From Chromatiaceae bacterium (GTDB taxonomy: Bacteria > Pseudomonadota > Gammaproteobacteria > Chromatiales > Chromatiaceae), in assembly GCA_022340805.1 (NCBI GenBank), contig JAJDNF010000072.1:1-64000 (forward strand): a stretch of DNA of 64,000 bases, written 5' to 3'. Below the pieces are notes generated by a model. The model saw only the letters and a program-made list of their open reading frames with translations, ran no database searches and was not told the origin of the DNA. Made by a program: the position numbers and the translations under genes. Shown here piece by piece: positions 52,175 through 62,891 of the stretch (position 1 is the stretch's first letter; every line of letters starts with the position of its first letter).

Positions 52175-52810
52175 TCAGTTGAAGGTGAAGTTGTCGCGCA
52201 TGATGGTCGGTGCGCGGCGGGCGTTCTTCTCGAACTCGTCGCCGACATCGATCGGGTTAGGAATGTCGATCGACGGTGCCTTCCAGCCCGGGGGTACACG
52301 ACCCATGCGATGCGGGGCGTTCATCATGTCGTCCCATGCATCGGACATACCCTCTTTCGGGTCCCAGGGATTCACCCATGCCTCGGGACCACGGCCCCAG
52401 ACCTGGCGACGCATCGGGTTGAAGCTGTCCGGGCGTGACATGTCAAAACTCTGCATGAACGGCACACCGCGCATCGGGCTGCCACCGCTGAACGGACCAC
52501 CGCCACCACCGAACGGGCCACCGCCGTTGAACGGACCGCCACCACCGAACGGGCCACCGCCGTATCCGCCACCGTAAGGTGCGCCACCGTACGGGCCACC
52601 ACCGTACGGCGCGCCGCCATACGGAGCGCGGGCGTAAGGCGCACCGCCATAACCGCCGCCGTAAGGACCGCCGGCATAGGGCGCGGGCGCATAAGCGGAC
52701 TGCGGGCCATAGGGAACGGCGCCGGGGGCTGGGGCTGCATCGTCGGCCGCGACTACTACCTGGCCACCGGCCAGCAGCATGGATGCGACCAAAACACGGA
52801 AAATTGCCAT
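52175..52810 (-). CDS. secreted Gly/Pro/Tyr-rich repeat protein (candidate sulfur-globule protein)
   Basis: The start at MAIFRVLVASMLLAGG (52810) gives 211 residues with a signal peptide ending VVAA. Residues about 30-110 are a repeat tract of PYGGAPYGGGPYGG and PFGGGGPF units. The C-terminal about 90 residues are non-repetitive (FNPMRRQVWGRGPEAWVNPW; APSIDIPNPIDVGDEFEKNA). Gly/Tyr/Pro-rich secreted proteins with a signal peptide are the hallmark of purple-sulfur-bacterial sulfur-globule proteins (SgpA-C), but I do not see a family signature that proves it. A -10-like TATACT on the minus strand near 52870 suggests its own promoter, and an intrinsic terminator follows. It is a single-gene unit. 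Confidence 0.5.
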   Translation of the reverse strand: MAIFRVLVASMLLAGGQVVVAADDAAPAPGAVPYGPQSAYAPAPYAGGPYGGGYGGAPYARAPYGGAPYGGGPYGGAPYGGGYGGGPFGGGGPFNGGGPFGGGGGPFSGGSPMRGVPFMQSFDMSRPDSFNPMRRQVWGRGPEAWVNPWDPKEGMSDAWDDMMNAPHRMGRVPPGWKAPSIDIPNPIDVGDEFEKNARRAPTIMRDNFTFN

Positions 52811-53005
52811 CAAGATCTCCTTAGATGTTGTATCTTGCTTTACGCAGCGCACCGCGCCGGACAGACAAGTATAGTACCTTTGCTCATGGGAACTGCGCAG
52901 CGTCCAGCATGCTGTATGGGACCGATCGGGCCCCATCCCTGAGCGTTTCGTAACGTCCATTAGTGTATGCTAAATTAGTTTCCGAAACAAGCTGATAAAT
53001 TCTTT

Positions 53006-54193
53006 TTATCCGAATTCCAGTCCCCGGGCGAGGTCATCGCGGATATCGTCGAGGCCCTCCAGGCCGACCGCAACCCGCAGCAAGCCCTCGCGGATACCGG
53101 CCTGCTCGCGCTGCGCGGCGCTCAGGCGACCATGCGTGGTGCTGGCCGGATGGGTGATGGTTGTCTTGGTGTCGCCAAGATTCGCGGTTATCGACAACAT
53201 GCGCGTGGCGTCGATCACCCGCCAGGCCGCCTCACGCCCGCCCTCGACCTCGAAGGCGACAATACCGCCGGGCATCTTCTGCTGCGACCGTGCCAATGCG
53301 TGCTGCGGATGCGTGGCCAGGCCTGGGTAGTGAACCCGGCTGACCCCGGGATGCGTCGCCAGCCACTCGGCCAGGCGCTGCGCATTCGACGAATGCGCCT
53401 GCATGCGCAGTGACAAGGTCTCCAGGCCCTTCAGAAAGATCCATGCGGCAAACGGGCTCATCGTCGGACCGGCCGTGCGCAACACGCCGAACACATCTTC
53501 ACCGACACGCTTGCGGTCCCCCACCACGGCACCACCGACCGCCCTGCCCTGGCCGTCCAGATACTTGGTGGCAGAGTGGATGACGATATCTGCACCGAGC
53601 TCCAGCGGGCGTTGCAGGACCGGCGTGCAGAAACAGTTGTCGACCACCAGCACGCTGTTGTTGGCATGTGCGAGCTCGGCCAGCGCACGGATGTCGCCGA
53701 GTTCGATCAGCGGGTTGGACGGCGTCTCGACGAACAGCATCCGCGTGTCGGGCGTGATCCGCCGCTGCCAGTCGTGCAGGTCGCTTAGGTCGGCATAATC
53801 GGTCGCAATCCCGAAGCGCGCCAGGTACTTGTCGAACAGCATCGTGGTGCTGCCGAAGATGCTGCGTGAACTGACGATGTGATCGCCCTGCTGCAACAGC
53901 CCCATGCAGGTCGCGAGGATCGCGGACATGCCCGAGGCCGTGGCCACGCAGGCCGCGCCGCCCTCCATCGCCGCCAGGCGCTCCTCGAACGCGCGCACCG
54001 TCGGGTTGGTGAAGCGGGAATAGATGTTGCCGTCACTGGTACCGGCAAACCGTGCCGCGGCCTCGGCCGCGCTGTTGAACACGAAGCTCGAGGTGGCAAA
54101 TATCGGCTCGCTGTGTTCGCCCTCAGCGGTCCGATGGTGGCCGATACGAATGCCAAGGGTCTCGAGTGCCCAATCGTTTCCGTCGTCGTTCAC
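53006..54193 (-). CDS. metZ: O-succinylhomoserine sulfhydrylase
   Basis: MetZ is a pyridoxal-phosphate enzyme converting O-succinylhomoserine and sulfide to homocysteine. The GTG at 54193 with a GAGGTGG ribosome-binding site gives 395 residues (VNDDGNDWALETLGIRIG). Visible are SRFTNPTVRAFEERLAAMEG, the PLP Lys in DIVIHSATKYLDGQ, and the C-terminal GGIVAFEVEGG with SLTHPAST-like THPASTTHGR. Gene order next to purF is typical of gammaproteobacteria. Confidence 0.93.
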   Translation of the reverse strand: MNDDGNDWALETLGIRIGHHRTAEGEHSEPIFATSSFVFNSAAEAAARFAGTSDGNIYSRFTNPTVRAFEERLAAMEGGAACVATASGMSAILATCMGLLQQGDHIVSSRSIFGSTTMLFDKYLARFGIATDYADLSDLHDWQRRITPDTRMLFVETPSNPLIELGDIRALAELAHANNSVLVVDNCFCTPVLQRPLELGADIVIHSATKYLDGQGRAVGGAVVGDRKRVGEDVFGVLRTAGPTMSPFAAWIFLKGLETLSLRMQAHSSNAQRLAEWLATHPGVSRVHYPGLATHPQHALARSQQKMPGGIVAFEVEGGREAAWRVIDATRMLSITANLGDTKTTITHPASTTHGRLSAAQREQAGIREGLLRVAVGLEGLDDIRDDLARGLEFG

Positions 54194-54405
54194 GCTGCCA
54201 CCTCTGGCCACCAGATGATTCACGAGGGGCCCGAAAAACCGAAAACCCGCCCGGCCCGACCGGCCAAAGCAGGTTTCACCTCGCTTTAGCGGCATTTTTA
54301 TAGCGCCCGCAATCTGAACCAAATCGGCGCTGTGGCGCAGACTAATCAGCAGTCATGCGCGCGTCAACCCGGCGGCCCTGCAGCGCATGGTGCAGGCCAC
54401 TGCCG

Positions 54406-55926
54406 TCAACGGTCGTTGTGCACACCGATCTCGGAGGCGCATCGGATATTGTCGCGCAGCGTGATGGCCTCGTCGTTGCGATCGGCCTCGAGGCGCTCGA
54501 GGTACGCCGGGGTGATGTCCCCGGTGACGTATTCACCATTGAACACCGAGGTGTCGAAGCGGTGCACGGCGGTCTTGCCCTTCTTGCCGACCGCATCGAT
54601 CAGGTCGTCCAGATCCTGGTAGATCAGTCCATCGGCACCGATCCAGTCACACACCTCCTGCTCGGTGCGCCCGTGCGCTATCAACTCGGACGCGGCCGGC
54701 ATGTCGATACCATAGACGTTCGGGTACCTTACCGGTGGTGCCGCAGAGGCGAAATAGACCTTGCTCGCACCGGCATCCCGAGCCATCTCCACGATCTGGC
54801 GCGAGGTCGTCCCGCGGACGATGGAGTCGTCGACCAGCAGGACGCTCTTGCCTTTGAACTCGACGTCGATCGGGTTGAGCTTCTGACGTACCGACTTCCT
54901 GCGCGCGGTCTGGCCGGGCATGATGAAGGTCCGGCCGATATAGCGGTTCTTGATGAAACCCTCGGTAAACCGAATATTCAGCTCATGCGCCAGGCTCATC
55001 GCCGAGGTGCGGCTGGTGTCGGGAATCGGGATCACCACATCGATCTTGTCCCTGCCGAGGACACGATCGATCTTCCTGGCCAGTTTCTTGCCCATGCGCA
55101 GACGCGCCTTGTGCACGAAAATGTCGTCGATGATCGAGTCCGGTCTGGCAAAGTAGACGAACTCGAAGATACACGGACTGCGCTGCGGATTCTCGGCGCA
55201 CTGTCGCGAATGCAGCTTGCCGTCATCGGTAAAGATGACCGCCTCGCCAGGCTCGACATCGCGTACCCGGTCGAAATCCAGCGTATCCAGGGCCACGCTT
55301 TCCGAGGCCACCATCATCTCCGGCCCCTGCCCGCTGTCTCGCACGCCGAACACCAACGGCCGGATGCCGTTCGGGTCACGGAACCCGACCACCCCGTAAC
55401 CCGGGATCATCGCGACCGCCGCATAACCGCCACGGCAGCGCCGGTGCACCCCGGCGACCGCACGGAACACGTCGTTCTCATCGAATGAAAGGTTGCTGGT
55501 CTCCGCGCCCAGTTCGTGGGCAAAGACATTCAGCAGGATCTCGGAATCCGAGTCCGTGTTGATGTGCCTGCGGTCTTCGCGGAACAGATCGCGCTGCAGC
55601 TCTTCGGCGTTGGTCAGATTGCCGTTATGCGCCAGGCAGATGCCATACGGCGAGTTGACATAGAAAGGCTGGGCCTCCGCCGAGGACGAACAGCCGGCGG
55701 TCGGGTAGCGCACGTGCGCGATGCCCATGTTGCCCGGCAGATTGATCATGTGCTGATTGTCGAACACATCGCGCGCCAGGCCATTGGCCTTGCGCAGATG
55801 CAGCCGACCGTTCTGACAGGTCATGATGCCGGCAGCATCCTGCCCGCGGTGCTGCAGCACCATCAGTGCGTCATACAGGGACTGGTTGACCGGCGATGTC
55901 CCGACGATTCCTACAACTCCGCACAT
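54406..55926 (-). CDS. purF: amidophosphoribosyltransferase
   Basis: PurF catalyses the first committed step of purine synthesis. The 506-residue protein begins [19 protein letters not shown], with the nucleophilic Cys2 of class II glutamine amidotransferases, and shows [12 protein letters not shown] and the PRPP-binding loop [18 protein letters not shown]. It follows cvpA on the same strand 30 bases downstream. Confidence 0.97.
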   Translation of the reverse strand: MCGVVGIVGTSPVNQSLYDALMVLQHRGQDAAGIMTCQNGRLHLRKANGLARDVFDNQHMINLPGNMGIAHVRYPTAGCSSSAEAQPFYVNSPYGICLAHNGNLTNAEELQRDLFREDRRHINTDSDSEILLNVFAHELGAETSNLSFDENDVFRAVAGVHRRCRGGYAAVAMIPGYGVVGFRDPNGIRPLVFGVRDSGQGPEMMVASESVALDTLDFDRVRDVEPGEAVIFTDDGKLHSRQCAENPQRSPCIFEFVYFARPDSIIDDIFVHKARLRMGKKLARKIDRVLGRDKIDVVIPIPDTSRTSAMSLAHELNIRFTEGFIKNRYIGRTFIMPGQTARRKSVRQKLNPIDVEFKGKSVLLVDDSIVRGTTSRQIVEMARDAGASKVYFASAAPPVRYPNVYGIDMPAASELIAHGRTEQEVCDWIGADGLIYQDLDDLIDAVGKKGKTAVHRFDTSVFNGEYVTGDITPAYLERLEADRNDEAITLRDNIRCASEIGVHNDR

Positions 55927-55956
55927 CTCGCACTAGCCCCCAAATCAGCCGCGCCG

Positions 55957-56451
55957 CTACGCGGCATAACGGAAACGCTCGGCAAACTCCGGCGGCAGAA
56001 GATCACGCAGCCAGAACGCCAATTCCTCGAAGTAACCGACCAGGCTGGAATCCAACCACCAACTCTCTTCCGGCAACGGAGTCAGACCGGCCAACAATAC
56101 CAGCACGGCGACCAACAATACCCCGCGCGCGGCACCAAAAACCATCCCGATCAACCGGTCGGTGCCCGACATCCCGGTGCGCTCCACCAGCTGGATGATC
56201 AGGTAGTTGACCAATCCACCCACCGTCAGGGTCGTGATCATCAGCACCGCAAACGCAATCCCGAGGCGCGCGGTCGGCGATCCGATCCATGCCCGCATCG
56301 GCACCTCGAGATCGCGGAAGAAGCTCCAGCTGACCCAGAATGCCAGCACCCAGATCGCCAGTGAGAACGCCTCGCGCACGAACCCCCGCGCCAGGCTGAT
56401 CAGTGCAGACAGCAGGATGATGCCGAGCATCAGGATATCCAGCCAGGCCAC
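55957..56451 (-). CDS. cvpA: CvpA family membrane protein
   Basis: A 164-residue inner-membrane protein with four hydrophobic segments, beginning MAWLDILMLGIILLSALISLARGFVREAF-type CvpA signature. It is required for colicin V production in E. coli and lies upstream of purF in most gammaproteobacteria, as here. Confidence 0.93.
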   Translation of the reverse strand: MAWLDILMLGIILLSALISLARGFVREAFSLAIWVLAFWVSWSFFRDLEVPMRAWIGSPTARLGIAFAVLMITTLTVGGLVNYLIIQLVERTGMSGTDRLIGMVFGAARGVLLVAVLVLLAGLTPLPEESWWLDSSLVGYFEELAFWLRDLLPPEFAERFRYAA

Positions 56452-56519
56452 GGTTCAGGCTGCCCCCGGCATACGGCGGGATTCTAACAAACACGGGGGC
56501 AAGACCCGGCGACGTTTCA

Positions 56520-57095
56520 TCAAGGATACTGCTGGACCTGCGCCTTGGTCCCGGCGATCTCGCTGACCTTGTCCACCATGCCATCGGCCTCTGCGCGCTC
56601 GACCACCGGCCCGACCCTGACGCGGTAGAAACGCTTGCCCTTGATATCGACCAGTTCTGGATCCGCTGTGGGCAGTTTCGCCTCGCGCAGCCTGGCAACC
56701 AGCTTCTCGGCATTCTCCTTGCTGGACAGGCTTGCCGCCTGCACGACCCAGGCCGTGAGTCCGGTACGCGGCTTGGCGGGTTGCTCGGGCGCCGGCGCGA
56801 CCACCGCTGCTGGCGCCGGAGCGGATGTCGCCGGCGGGACCCGGGCGGTAACCGGTGGCGGTTGCGCGACCACCACCTCGGGCGCGGGCTCACGCGGCGC
56901 CAGCGGAGTGACCGCTGGCACCTCGTCGCGCAGCATGTCAGAGGCGAAATCCTGCGCCGGCGGCTGCATCGGCAGCGGCGGCAGCGGCGGTGGCCGCGAG
57001 GGCGGATCCTCGAACAGCATCGGCACGAAGATCACCGCCAGTGAGGCCAGTACCGCGGCCCCGATCAAACGCCTTTTCAGCCCCTCGTCCATCAC
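56520..57095 (-). CDS. dedD: SPOR-domain protein DedD
   Basis: A 191-residue cell-division-associated protein: an N-terminal membrane anchor (LKRRLIGAAVLASLAVIFVPMLF), a Pro-rich linker (PPLPPLPMQPP, then APEPAP-like tract), and a C-terminal SPOR domain that binds denuded septal peptidoglycan (AWVVQAASLSSKENAEKLV; FYRVRVGPVVERAEADGM). It sits between folC and cvpA, the conserved order. Confidence 0.93.
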   Translation of the reverse strand: MMDEGLKRRLIGAAVLASLAVIFVPMLFEDPPSRPPPLPPLPMQPPAQDFASDMLRDEVPAVTPLAPREPAPEVVVAQPPPVTARVPPATSAPAPAAVVAPAPEQPAKPRTGLTAWVVQAASLSSKENAEKLVARLREAKLPTADPELVDIKGKRFYRVRVGPVVERAEADGMVDKVSEIAGTKAQVQQYP

Positions 57096-57134
57096 TCGCC
57101 TGCCGTGTGGAAAGCCACAATTATACGCATGCCT

Positions 57135-58424
57135 TCAGACTTTCGCCGGGTCGGACGCAGCGTCCAGGCACTGCATCGCCGCCCCCACGGTCAGAAAGGA
57201 GCCGAAGATCACCACTACGTCGTCCCGGCCGGCATGCGCCGCAATCTCACTGATTGCCCGTTCCATCGAGGCCATGGTCTCGATCGGCGTGTCACCAAGC
57301 GCCGGCCGCAGCTGCCCGGCGAGTTGTTCGGCGGACTGGCCGCGCGACTCGCCGGCAAGATCGAGCACGTACCAGATATCGAAGCGCCCTGCCAGCGCAC
57401 GCGCCACGCCGGCGGCATCCTTGTCGGCCAACATACCGCACACCGCGATCCTGCGCCCCGGGGTGAACCAATCGCCAAGCATGTCGCTCAACACCTCGGC
57501 GGCCTGCGGATTGTGCGCCACATCCAGCACCCAGCTCGGGCGCCCCGGGCGGACCTCGAAGCGCCCGGCGACCCTTGCCGAAAGCAGCCCTGCGCGCACC
57601 GCGCGCTGATCCACCGGCAGCCGCTCTGCGACACAGCCGAGCGCCATCAGTACACCCGCCGCATTCTCGACCTGGATCCGGCCGCGCATCCCCGGCAGCG
57701 GCAACGCATGCCTCACCAGGTCGTTGGACAGCAGATCCCAGGCCTGCGCATGCACCTCGATCCGGTAATCCTCGCCGGCGACCAGCAGGCCGGCATTGAT
57801 CTGCCGTGCGTGGGCACGCACGCTGGCGGGGATTGCGCGGCCGGAAAACACCACCGGCCGACCAGTCCGCATGATCCCGGCCTTCTCACGGCCGATAGCC
57901 TCCAGGTCGCTGCCCAACCAGTCCTGGTGATCCAGGCCGATGCCGGTGATCAACGCGACGTCGGGATCGATCAGGTTGACCGCGTCCAGGCGGCCGCCCA
58001 GGCCAACCTCGAGGACCACCGCATCGAGTTCGGCCTCGGCAAAAATGCACAGCGCCGCCAGGGTGCCGAACTCGAAATAGGTCAGCGGCACGTCACCGCG
58101 CGACTGGTCGATGCGCTCGAATACCGCACACAGCGTCGCATCGTCGACGACCACCTGGTCGACCCGAATGCGCTCGTTGTAACGGATCAGATGCGGCGAG
58201 GTATAGCAGCCTGTGCGGTAGCCAGCGGCCTGCAGGATCGCCTCTGCAAATGCCACGCTGGAACCTTTGCCGTTGGTCCCGGCCACCGTGATGACAGTGC
58301 CACCCAGCGGCGGTGCACCGAGCCGGTTCCACACGGTGCGCACGCGCTCGAGACCAAGAGCGATGGCCGTGGGACTCAGACCGGCCTGCCAGTCCAGCCA
58401 GGCAGCCAGCGTCCGGAATCTCAT
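57135..58424 (-). CDS. folC: folylpolyglutamate / dihydrofolate synthase
   Basis: FolC adds glutamate to dihydropteroate and folates. The 429-residue protein has the P-loop VITVAGTNGKGSSVAF, YTSPHLIRYNERI, and the Mur-ligase-type central block GLGGRLDAVNLIDPD. It follows accD after a 15-base gap, in the order accD-folC-dedD-cvpA-purF. Confidence 0.96.
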   Translation of the reverse strand: MRFRTLAAWLDWQAGLSPTAIALGLERVRTVWNRLGAPPLGGTVITVAGTNGKGSSVAFAEAILQAAGYRTGCYTSPHLIRYNERIRVDQVVVDDATLCAVFERIDQSRGDVPLTYFEFGTLAALCIFAEAELDAVVLEVGLGGRLDAVNLIDPDVALITGIGLDHQDWLGSDLEAIGREKAGIMRTGRPVVFSGRAIPASVRAHARQINAGLLVAGEDYRIEVHAQAWDLLSNDLVRHALPLPGMRGRIQVENAAGVLMALGCVAERLPVDQRAVRAGLLSARVAGRFEVRPGRPSWVLDVAHNPQAAEVLSDMLGDWFTPGRRIAVCGMLADKDAAGVARALAGRFDIWYVLDLAGESRGQSAEQLAGQLRPALGDTPIETMASMERAISEIAAHAGRDDVVVIFGSFLTVGAAMQCLDAASDPAKV

Positions 58425-58439
58425 GAGATTACGACGGCG

Positions 58440-59300
<861 letters not shown>

Positions 59301-59347
59301 GCGTATCCCCGTTCGCTGCTTTGCGAGATTCTAGCAGACCGAGCTGC

Positions 59348-60154
59348 TCAATCCGCGTCCATCGCGGTGCGCATCTCGCTCAGCAGCGCCTTGATCTCGG
59401 CGACCGCTTTTTGCACGTCGTCCGGGTTCGCCTCGATCCGCGAAACCAGCGCACTGCCAACCACGACCGCATCGGCAAACCCGGCCATCGCGGCGGCGGT
59501 CGTGGCATCCTTGATCCCGAAACCGACCCCGACCGGCAGATCGGTACAGCTGCGAATCTCGGCCAACTTGGCCCGCACGCTGTCGAGCGACAGGTTGCCG
59601 GCCCCGGTGACGCCTTTCAGCGACACGTAGTACACGAAGCCGCTCGCGGTCGCGGTGATGCGCTCGATCCGGGCACGGTTGCTGGTCGGGGCAAGCAGGA
59701 AGATCGGGTCGATGCCGTTCGACTTCATCGCCGGGACGAAGGTCGCCGCCTCTTCGGGCGGGATATCGACCGTCAGCACGCCGTCGACACCCGCCTCCGC
59801 GGCGGCTTCGGCAAAGGTCTCGTAGCCCATCGCCTCGAGCGGATTCAGATACCCCATCAGCACCACCGGGGTCGCCTGGTCGGTCTCGCGGAACCTGCGC
59901 ACCATGTCGATCACGTCGTGCAGCGCGATGTGGTGGCGCAGGGCCCGCTCGCTGGCACGCTGGATCACCGGGCCGTCGGCCATCGGATCAGAGAACGGTA
60001 CGCCCAGCTCGATGATATCTGCGCCGGCCTCGACCATCGCGTGCATCAACGGCAGCGTTGTCGCCGGATCCGGGTCGCCGGCGGTTACAAAAGGAATCAG
60101 GGCCTGGCGGCCCTGATCGCGCAGCGCGGAGAAAACCGCGGCGATCCGACTCAT
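59348..60154 (-). CDS. trpA: tryptophan synthase alpha subunit
   Basis: TrpA cleaves indole-3-glycerol phosphate. The start [18 protein letters not shown] (60154) gives 268 residues; the catalytic Glu and Asp are in [17 protein letters not shown] and the closing [20 protein letters not shown] is typical. Its start overlaps the trpB stop by four bases. Confidence 0.96.
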   Translation of the reverse strand: MSRIAAVFSALRDQGRQALIPFVTAGDPDPATTLPLMHAMVEAGADIIELGVPFSDPMADGPVIQRASERALRHHIALHDVIDMVRRFRETDQATPVVLMGYLNPLEAMGYETFAEAAAEAGVDGVLTVDIPPEEAATFVPAMKSNGIDPIFLLAPTSNRARIERITATASGFVYYVSLKGVTGAGNLSLDSVRAKLAEIRSCTDLPVGVGFGIKDATTAAAMAGFADAVVVGSALVSRIEANPDDVQKAVAEIKALLSEMRTAMDAD

Positions 60155-61377
60155 ATCTTCATTCCCTCGCGTGCTGCCACGGTGTGCATGTCTTTGTCTC
60201 CACGCCCGGACAGGTTGACCAGCAGGATCTGCTCCCGGTCCATCGTCGGCGCCATCTTGATGGCCTGGGCGATCGCGTGGCTGGACTCCAGTGCCGGAAT
60301 GATCCCCTCGGTACGGGTCAAGCGATGGAAGGCCTGCAGCGCCTCGCCGTCGGTGACCGCCACATAGTTGGCGCGCCCGCTGTCCTTCAGCCAGGCATGC
60401 TCGGGGCCGACCCCCGGGTAGTCCAGCCCGGCAGAGATCGAGTGCGTTTCGATGATCTGGCCGTCCCTGTCCTCCATCAGATAGGTACGATTGCCGTGCA
60501 GCACGCCCGGGGTTCCGGCACACAGCGGTGCCGCGTGGTGGCCGGTCTCCAGGCCGTCACCGGCCGCCTCGACACCATAGAGCGCCACGCCCCGATCCTC
60601 CAGGAACGGGAAGAACAGGCCGATCGCATTCGACCCGCCGCCGACACAGGCAAGCAGCGCATCCGGCAGACGCCCGGTCATCGCCAGCATCTGTTCGCGC
60701 GCCTCGCGCCCGATAACCGCCTGGAAATCACGCACCATCGCCGGATAGGGATGCGGGCCGGCCACGGTGCCGATGATGTAGAAGGTGTCGTCGACATTGC
60801 TGACCCAATCGCGCATCGCCTCGTTGAGTGCGTCCTTGAGCGTCTTGGAACCCGACGCGACCGAGCGCACCTCGGCACCGAGCAGGCGCATGCGGTAGAC
60901 GTTGGCCTCCTGGCGGGCCACGTCGACCTCACCCATGTAGACGACGCATTCGAGGCCCAGCCGGGCGGCGACGGTGGCCGTCGCCACGCCGTGCTGACCG
61001 GCGCCGGTTTCGGCGATGATTCGCGTCTTGCCCATGCGCTTGGCGAGCAGTGCCTGACCGACCGTGTTGTTGATCTTGTGCGCACCGGTGTGGTTCAGGT
61101 CCTCGCGCTTGAGATAGATCTGTGCGCCACCGAGCTCACGACTGAGCCGCTCGGCGTGATAGATCGGCGAGGGTCTGCCCACATAGTGCTGCAGGTCCGC
61201 GTCCAGCTCGGCGAGGAACTCCGGGTCGCTCAGGTAGCGCTCATACGCCACGCGCAGCTCGTCGAGCGGCTCCATCAGCGTCTCGGCCACGAATATGCCG
61301 CCGTAGGGACCGAAATGCCCGTGCTCGTCCGGCAGATCTGTCAGGCGGATCTCATTGTTCTGCACGTCGTACCTCAT
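60151..61377 (-). CDS. trpB: tryptophan synthase beta subunit
   Basis: TrpB condenses indole with serine using pyridoxal phosphate. The start [17 protein letters not shown] (61377) gives 408 residues. The PLP Lys lies in [16 protein letters not shown], and [13 protein letters not shown] binds the cofactor phosphate. Its 5' end overlaps trpF by 26 bases, and its stop overlaps the trpA start. Confidence 0.96.
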   Translation of the reverse strand: MRYDVQNNEIRLTDLPDEHGHFGPYGGIFVAETLMEPLDELRVAYERYLSDPEFLAELDADLQHYVGRPSPIYHAERLSRELGGAQIYLKREDLNHTGAHKINNTVGQALLAKRMGKTRIIAETGAGQHGVATATVAARLGLECVVYMGEVDVARQEANVYRMRLLGAEVRSVASGSKTLKDALNEAMRDWVSNVDDTFYIIGTVAGPHPYPAMVRDFQAVIGREAREQMLAMTGRLPDALLACVGGGSNAIGLFFPFLEDRGVALYGVEAAGDGLETGHHAAPLCAGTPGVLHGNRTYLMEDRDGQIIETHSISAGLDYPGVGPEHAWLKDSGRANYVAVTDGEALQAFHRLTRTEGIIPALESSHAIAQAIKMAPTMDREQILLVNLSGRGDKDMHTVAAREGMKI

Positions 61378-61975
61378 CGATAAATGCCTTGATCTTGTCC
61401 GCGTCCTTGATGCCCTTGTCGCGCTCGACGCCGCCGCTGACATCGACCGCATAGGGGCGCAGGCGACGCACCGCCGCGCCCACGTTCGAGGCATCCAGCC
61501 CCCCGGCCAGCACGATGTGTGCGGCCAGCTCCGCCGGAATGCGGTCCCAGTCGAAGGTCTCGCCGGTGCCGCCGGGGGTACCGGGGCGATAGGCGTCCAA
61601 CAGCAGTCCGCGAGCCGCCGCGAACTGCGCCCGGACCGCGACCGGGTCGGTGTCCGGCCTCATCTGTACGGCGCGGATCCACGGACGGCGGTGCTGCACG
61701 CAGTATTCCGGCTGCTCCTGTCCGTGGAACTGCAATAGGTCGACAGCGACCTCATCCACGACGCGCGCGACCAGCGCCGGTTCGGCGTCTACGAACAGGC
61801 CCACGGTCGTGACGAATGGTGGCAGCCGGCGTGCAATGGCCGCTGCCTGGACGACGCTGACATGGCGCGGACTGGGCTCGTAGAATACGAAACCGATCGC
61901 ATCGGCGCCATGCTCGACGGCGGCCAGGGCATCCTGCTCGCGGGTGATGCCGCAGATTTTAACCCGGGTTCGCAT
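61352..61975 (-). CDS. trpF: phosphoribosylanthranilate isomerase
   Basis: TrpF is a TIM-barrel isomerase of tryptophan synthesis. The 207-residue protein begins [20 protein letters not shown] and has [21 protein letters not shown], and [11 protein letters not shown]. It overlaps trpB by 26 bases. No trp leader peptide was seen upstream. Confidence 0.95.
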   Translation of the reverse strand: MRTRVKICGITREQDALAAVEHGADAIGFVFYEPSPRHVSVVQAAAIARRLPPFVTTVGLFVDAEPALVARVVDEVAVDLLQFHGQEQPEYCVQHRRPWIRAVQMRPDTDPVAVRAQFAAARGLLLDAYRPGTPGGTGETFDWDRIPAELAAHIVLAGGLDASNVGAAVRRLRPYAVDVSGGVERDKGIKDADKIKAFIDEVRRAEQ

Positions 61976-62042
61976 GCGGCCGCATTATGACCCAAATCGG
62001 CGCCGATATAACTCAATCCTGGCAGCGGTTTGTCCGCGTCAG

Positions 62043-62834
62043 TCACTCGCCGGCAGGCACCACCGGAACCGCTGGCGGTGGCGGGATCGCGAACCGCGCC
62101 GGATACCAGACGCGCTCGAAGTACAGCCCATCCGGCGGCGCAGTCACCCCGCCGAGCCTGCGGTCGCGCTGGGCCAGCACCTGTGACGCCCATTCGGGCG
62201 GGCGCTCGTGGCGCCCGATCGCCATCAGCACGCCGGCAATATTGCGGATCATATGGTGCAGAAAGGCATTCGCGTGCACCCGCAGCTCGATCAGCTCGCC
62301 GTGCCGTGCGACGCTCAGCCGGTGCAGCGTGCGCACCGGGCTCTTGGCCTGGCAGCCCATTGCCCGGTAACTGGAGAAGTCGTGCGTACCGATCAGGGCC
62401 TGGCCGGCCAGGTGCATCACCTCGGCGTCCAGCGGGCGGTGTTCCCAGGTCGCGCGCCGTGCCAGCAGGCTGCTGCGCGTCGGCCGGTTGAGGATCAGGT
62501 AGCGATAGCTGCGCGACTCGGCCGAGAAGCGCGCGTGGAACTGCTCATCGACGATCTTTGCCCAGCTGACCGCGACCGTGGGCGGCAGATTGACGTTGGC
62601 CCCGAGGATCCAGTTGCGCGGCGCGCGCCTGGCCTCGCTGTCGAAGTGCACGACCTGGCCGAGCGCATGCACACCGGTATCGGTACGCCCGGCACAGACC
62701 ACCCGCACCGGATGCGCCGCCACCCTGGCCAATGCCGACTCCACGGCCCCCTGGACCGTTTGCAGTTCGTGGCGCTGCAGTTGCCAGCCCTTGAAGGCGC
62801 TGCCGTCGTATTCGATACCGAGTGCGATTCGCAT
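62043..62834 (-). CDS. truA: tRNA pseudouridine synthase A
   Basis: TruA makes pseudouridine at tRNA positions 38-40. The start at MRIALGIEYDGSAFKGWQ (62834) is preferred over 62843 because a hairpin ends just upstream; it gives 263 residues. The catalytic Asp lies in CAGRTDTGVHALGQVVHF, and FLHHMIRNIAGVLMAIGR is family-typical. It follows fimV and precedes trpF, a conserved order. Confidence 0.95.
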   Translation of the reverse strand: MRIALGIEYDGSAFKGWQLQRHELQTVQGAVESALARVAAHPVRVVCAGRTDTGVHALGQVVHFDSEARRAPRNWILGANVNLPPTVAVSWAKIVDEQFHARFSAESRSYRYLILNRPTRSSLLARRATWEHRPLDAEVMHLAGQALIGTHDFSSYRAMGCQAKSPVRTLHRLSVARHGELIELRVHANAFLHHMIRNIAGVLMAIGRHERPPEWASQVLAQRDRRLGGVTAPPDGLYFERVWYPARFAIPPPPAVPVVPAGE

Positions 62835-62841
62835 AAACGAC

Positions 62842-62863
62842 AAGGACGCCTGGCGGCGTCCTT
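62842..62863 (-). terminator. intrinsic terminator between fimV and truA
   Basis: A 9-bp stem AAGGACGCC/GGCGTCCTT with a 4-base loop is followed on the minus strand by GTCGTTT, a moderately T-rich tail. It lies just after the fimV stop and overlaps the alternative upstream truA start, which supports starting truA at 62834. Confidence 0.65.
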
Positions 62864-62891
62864 TCGCGTCATACCGCCGGGGCCCGGCGCC

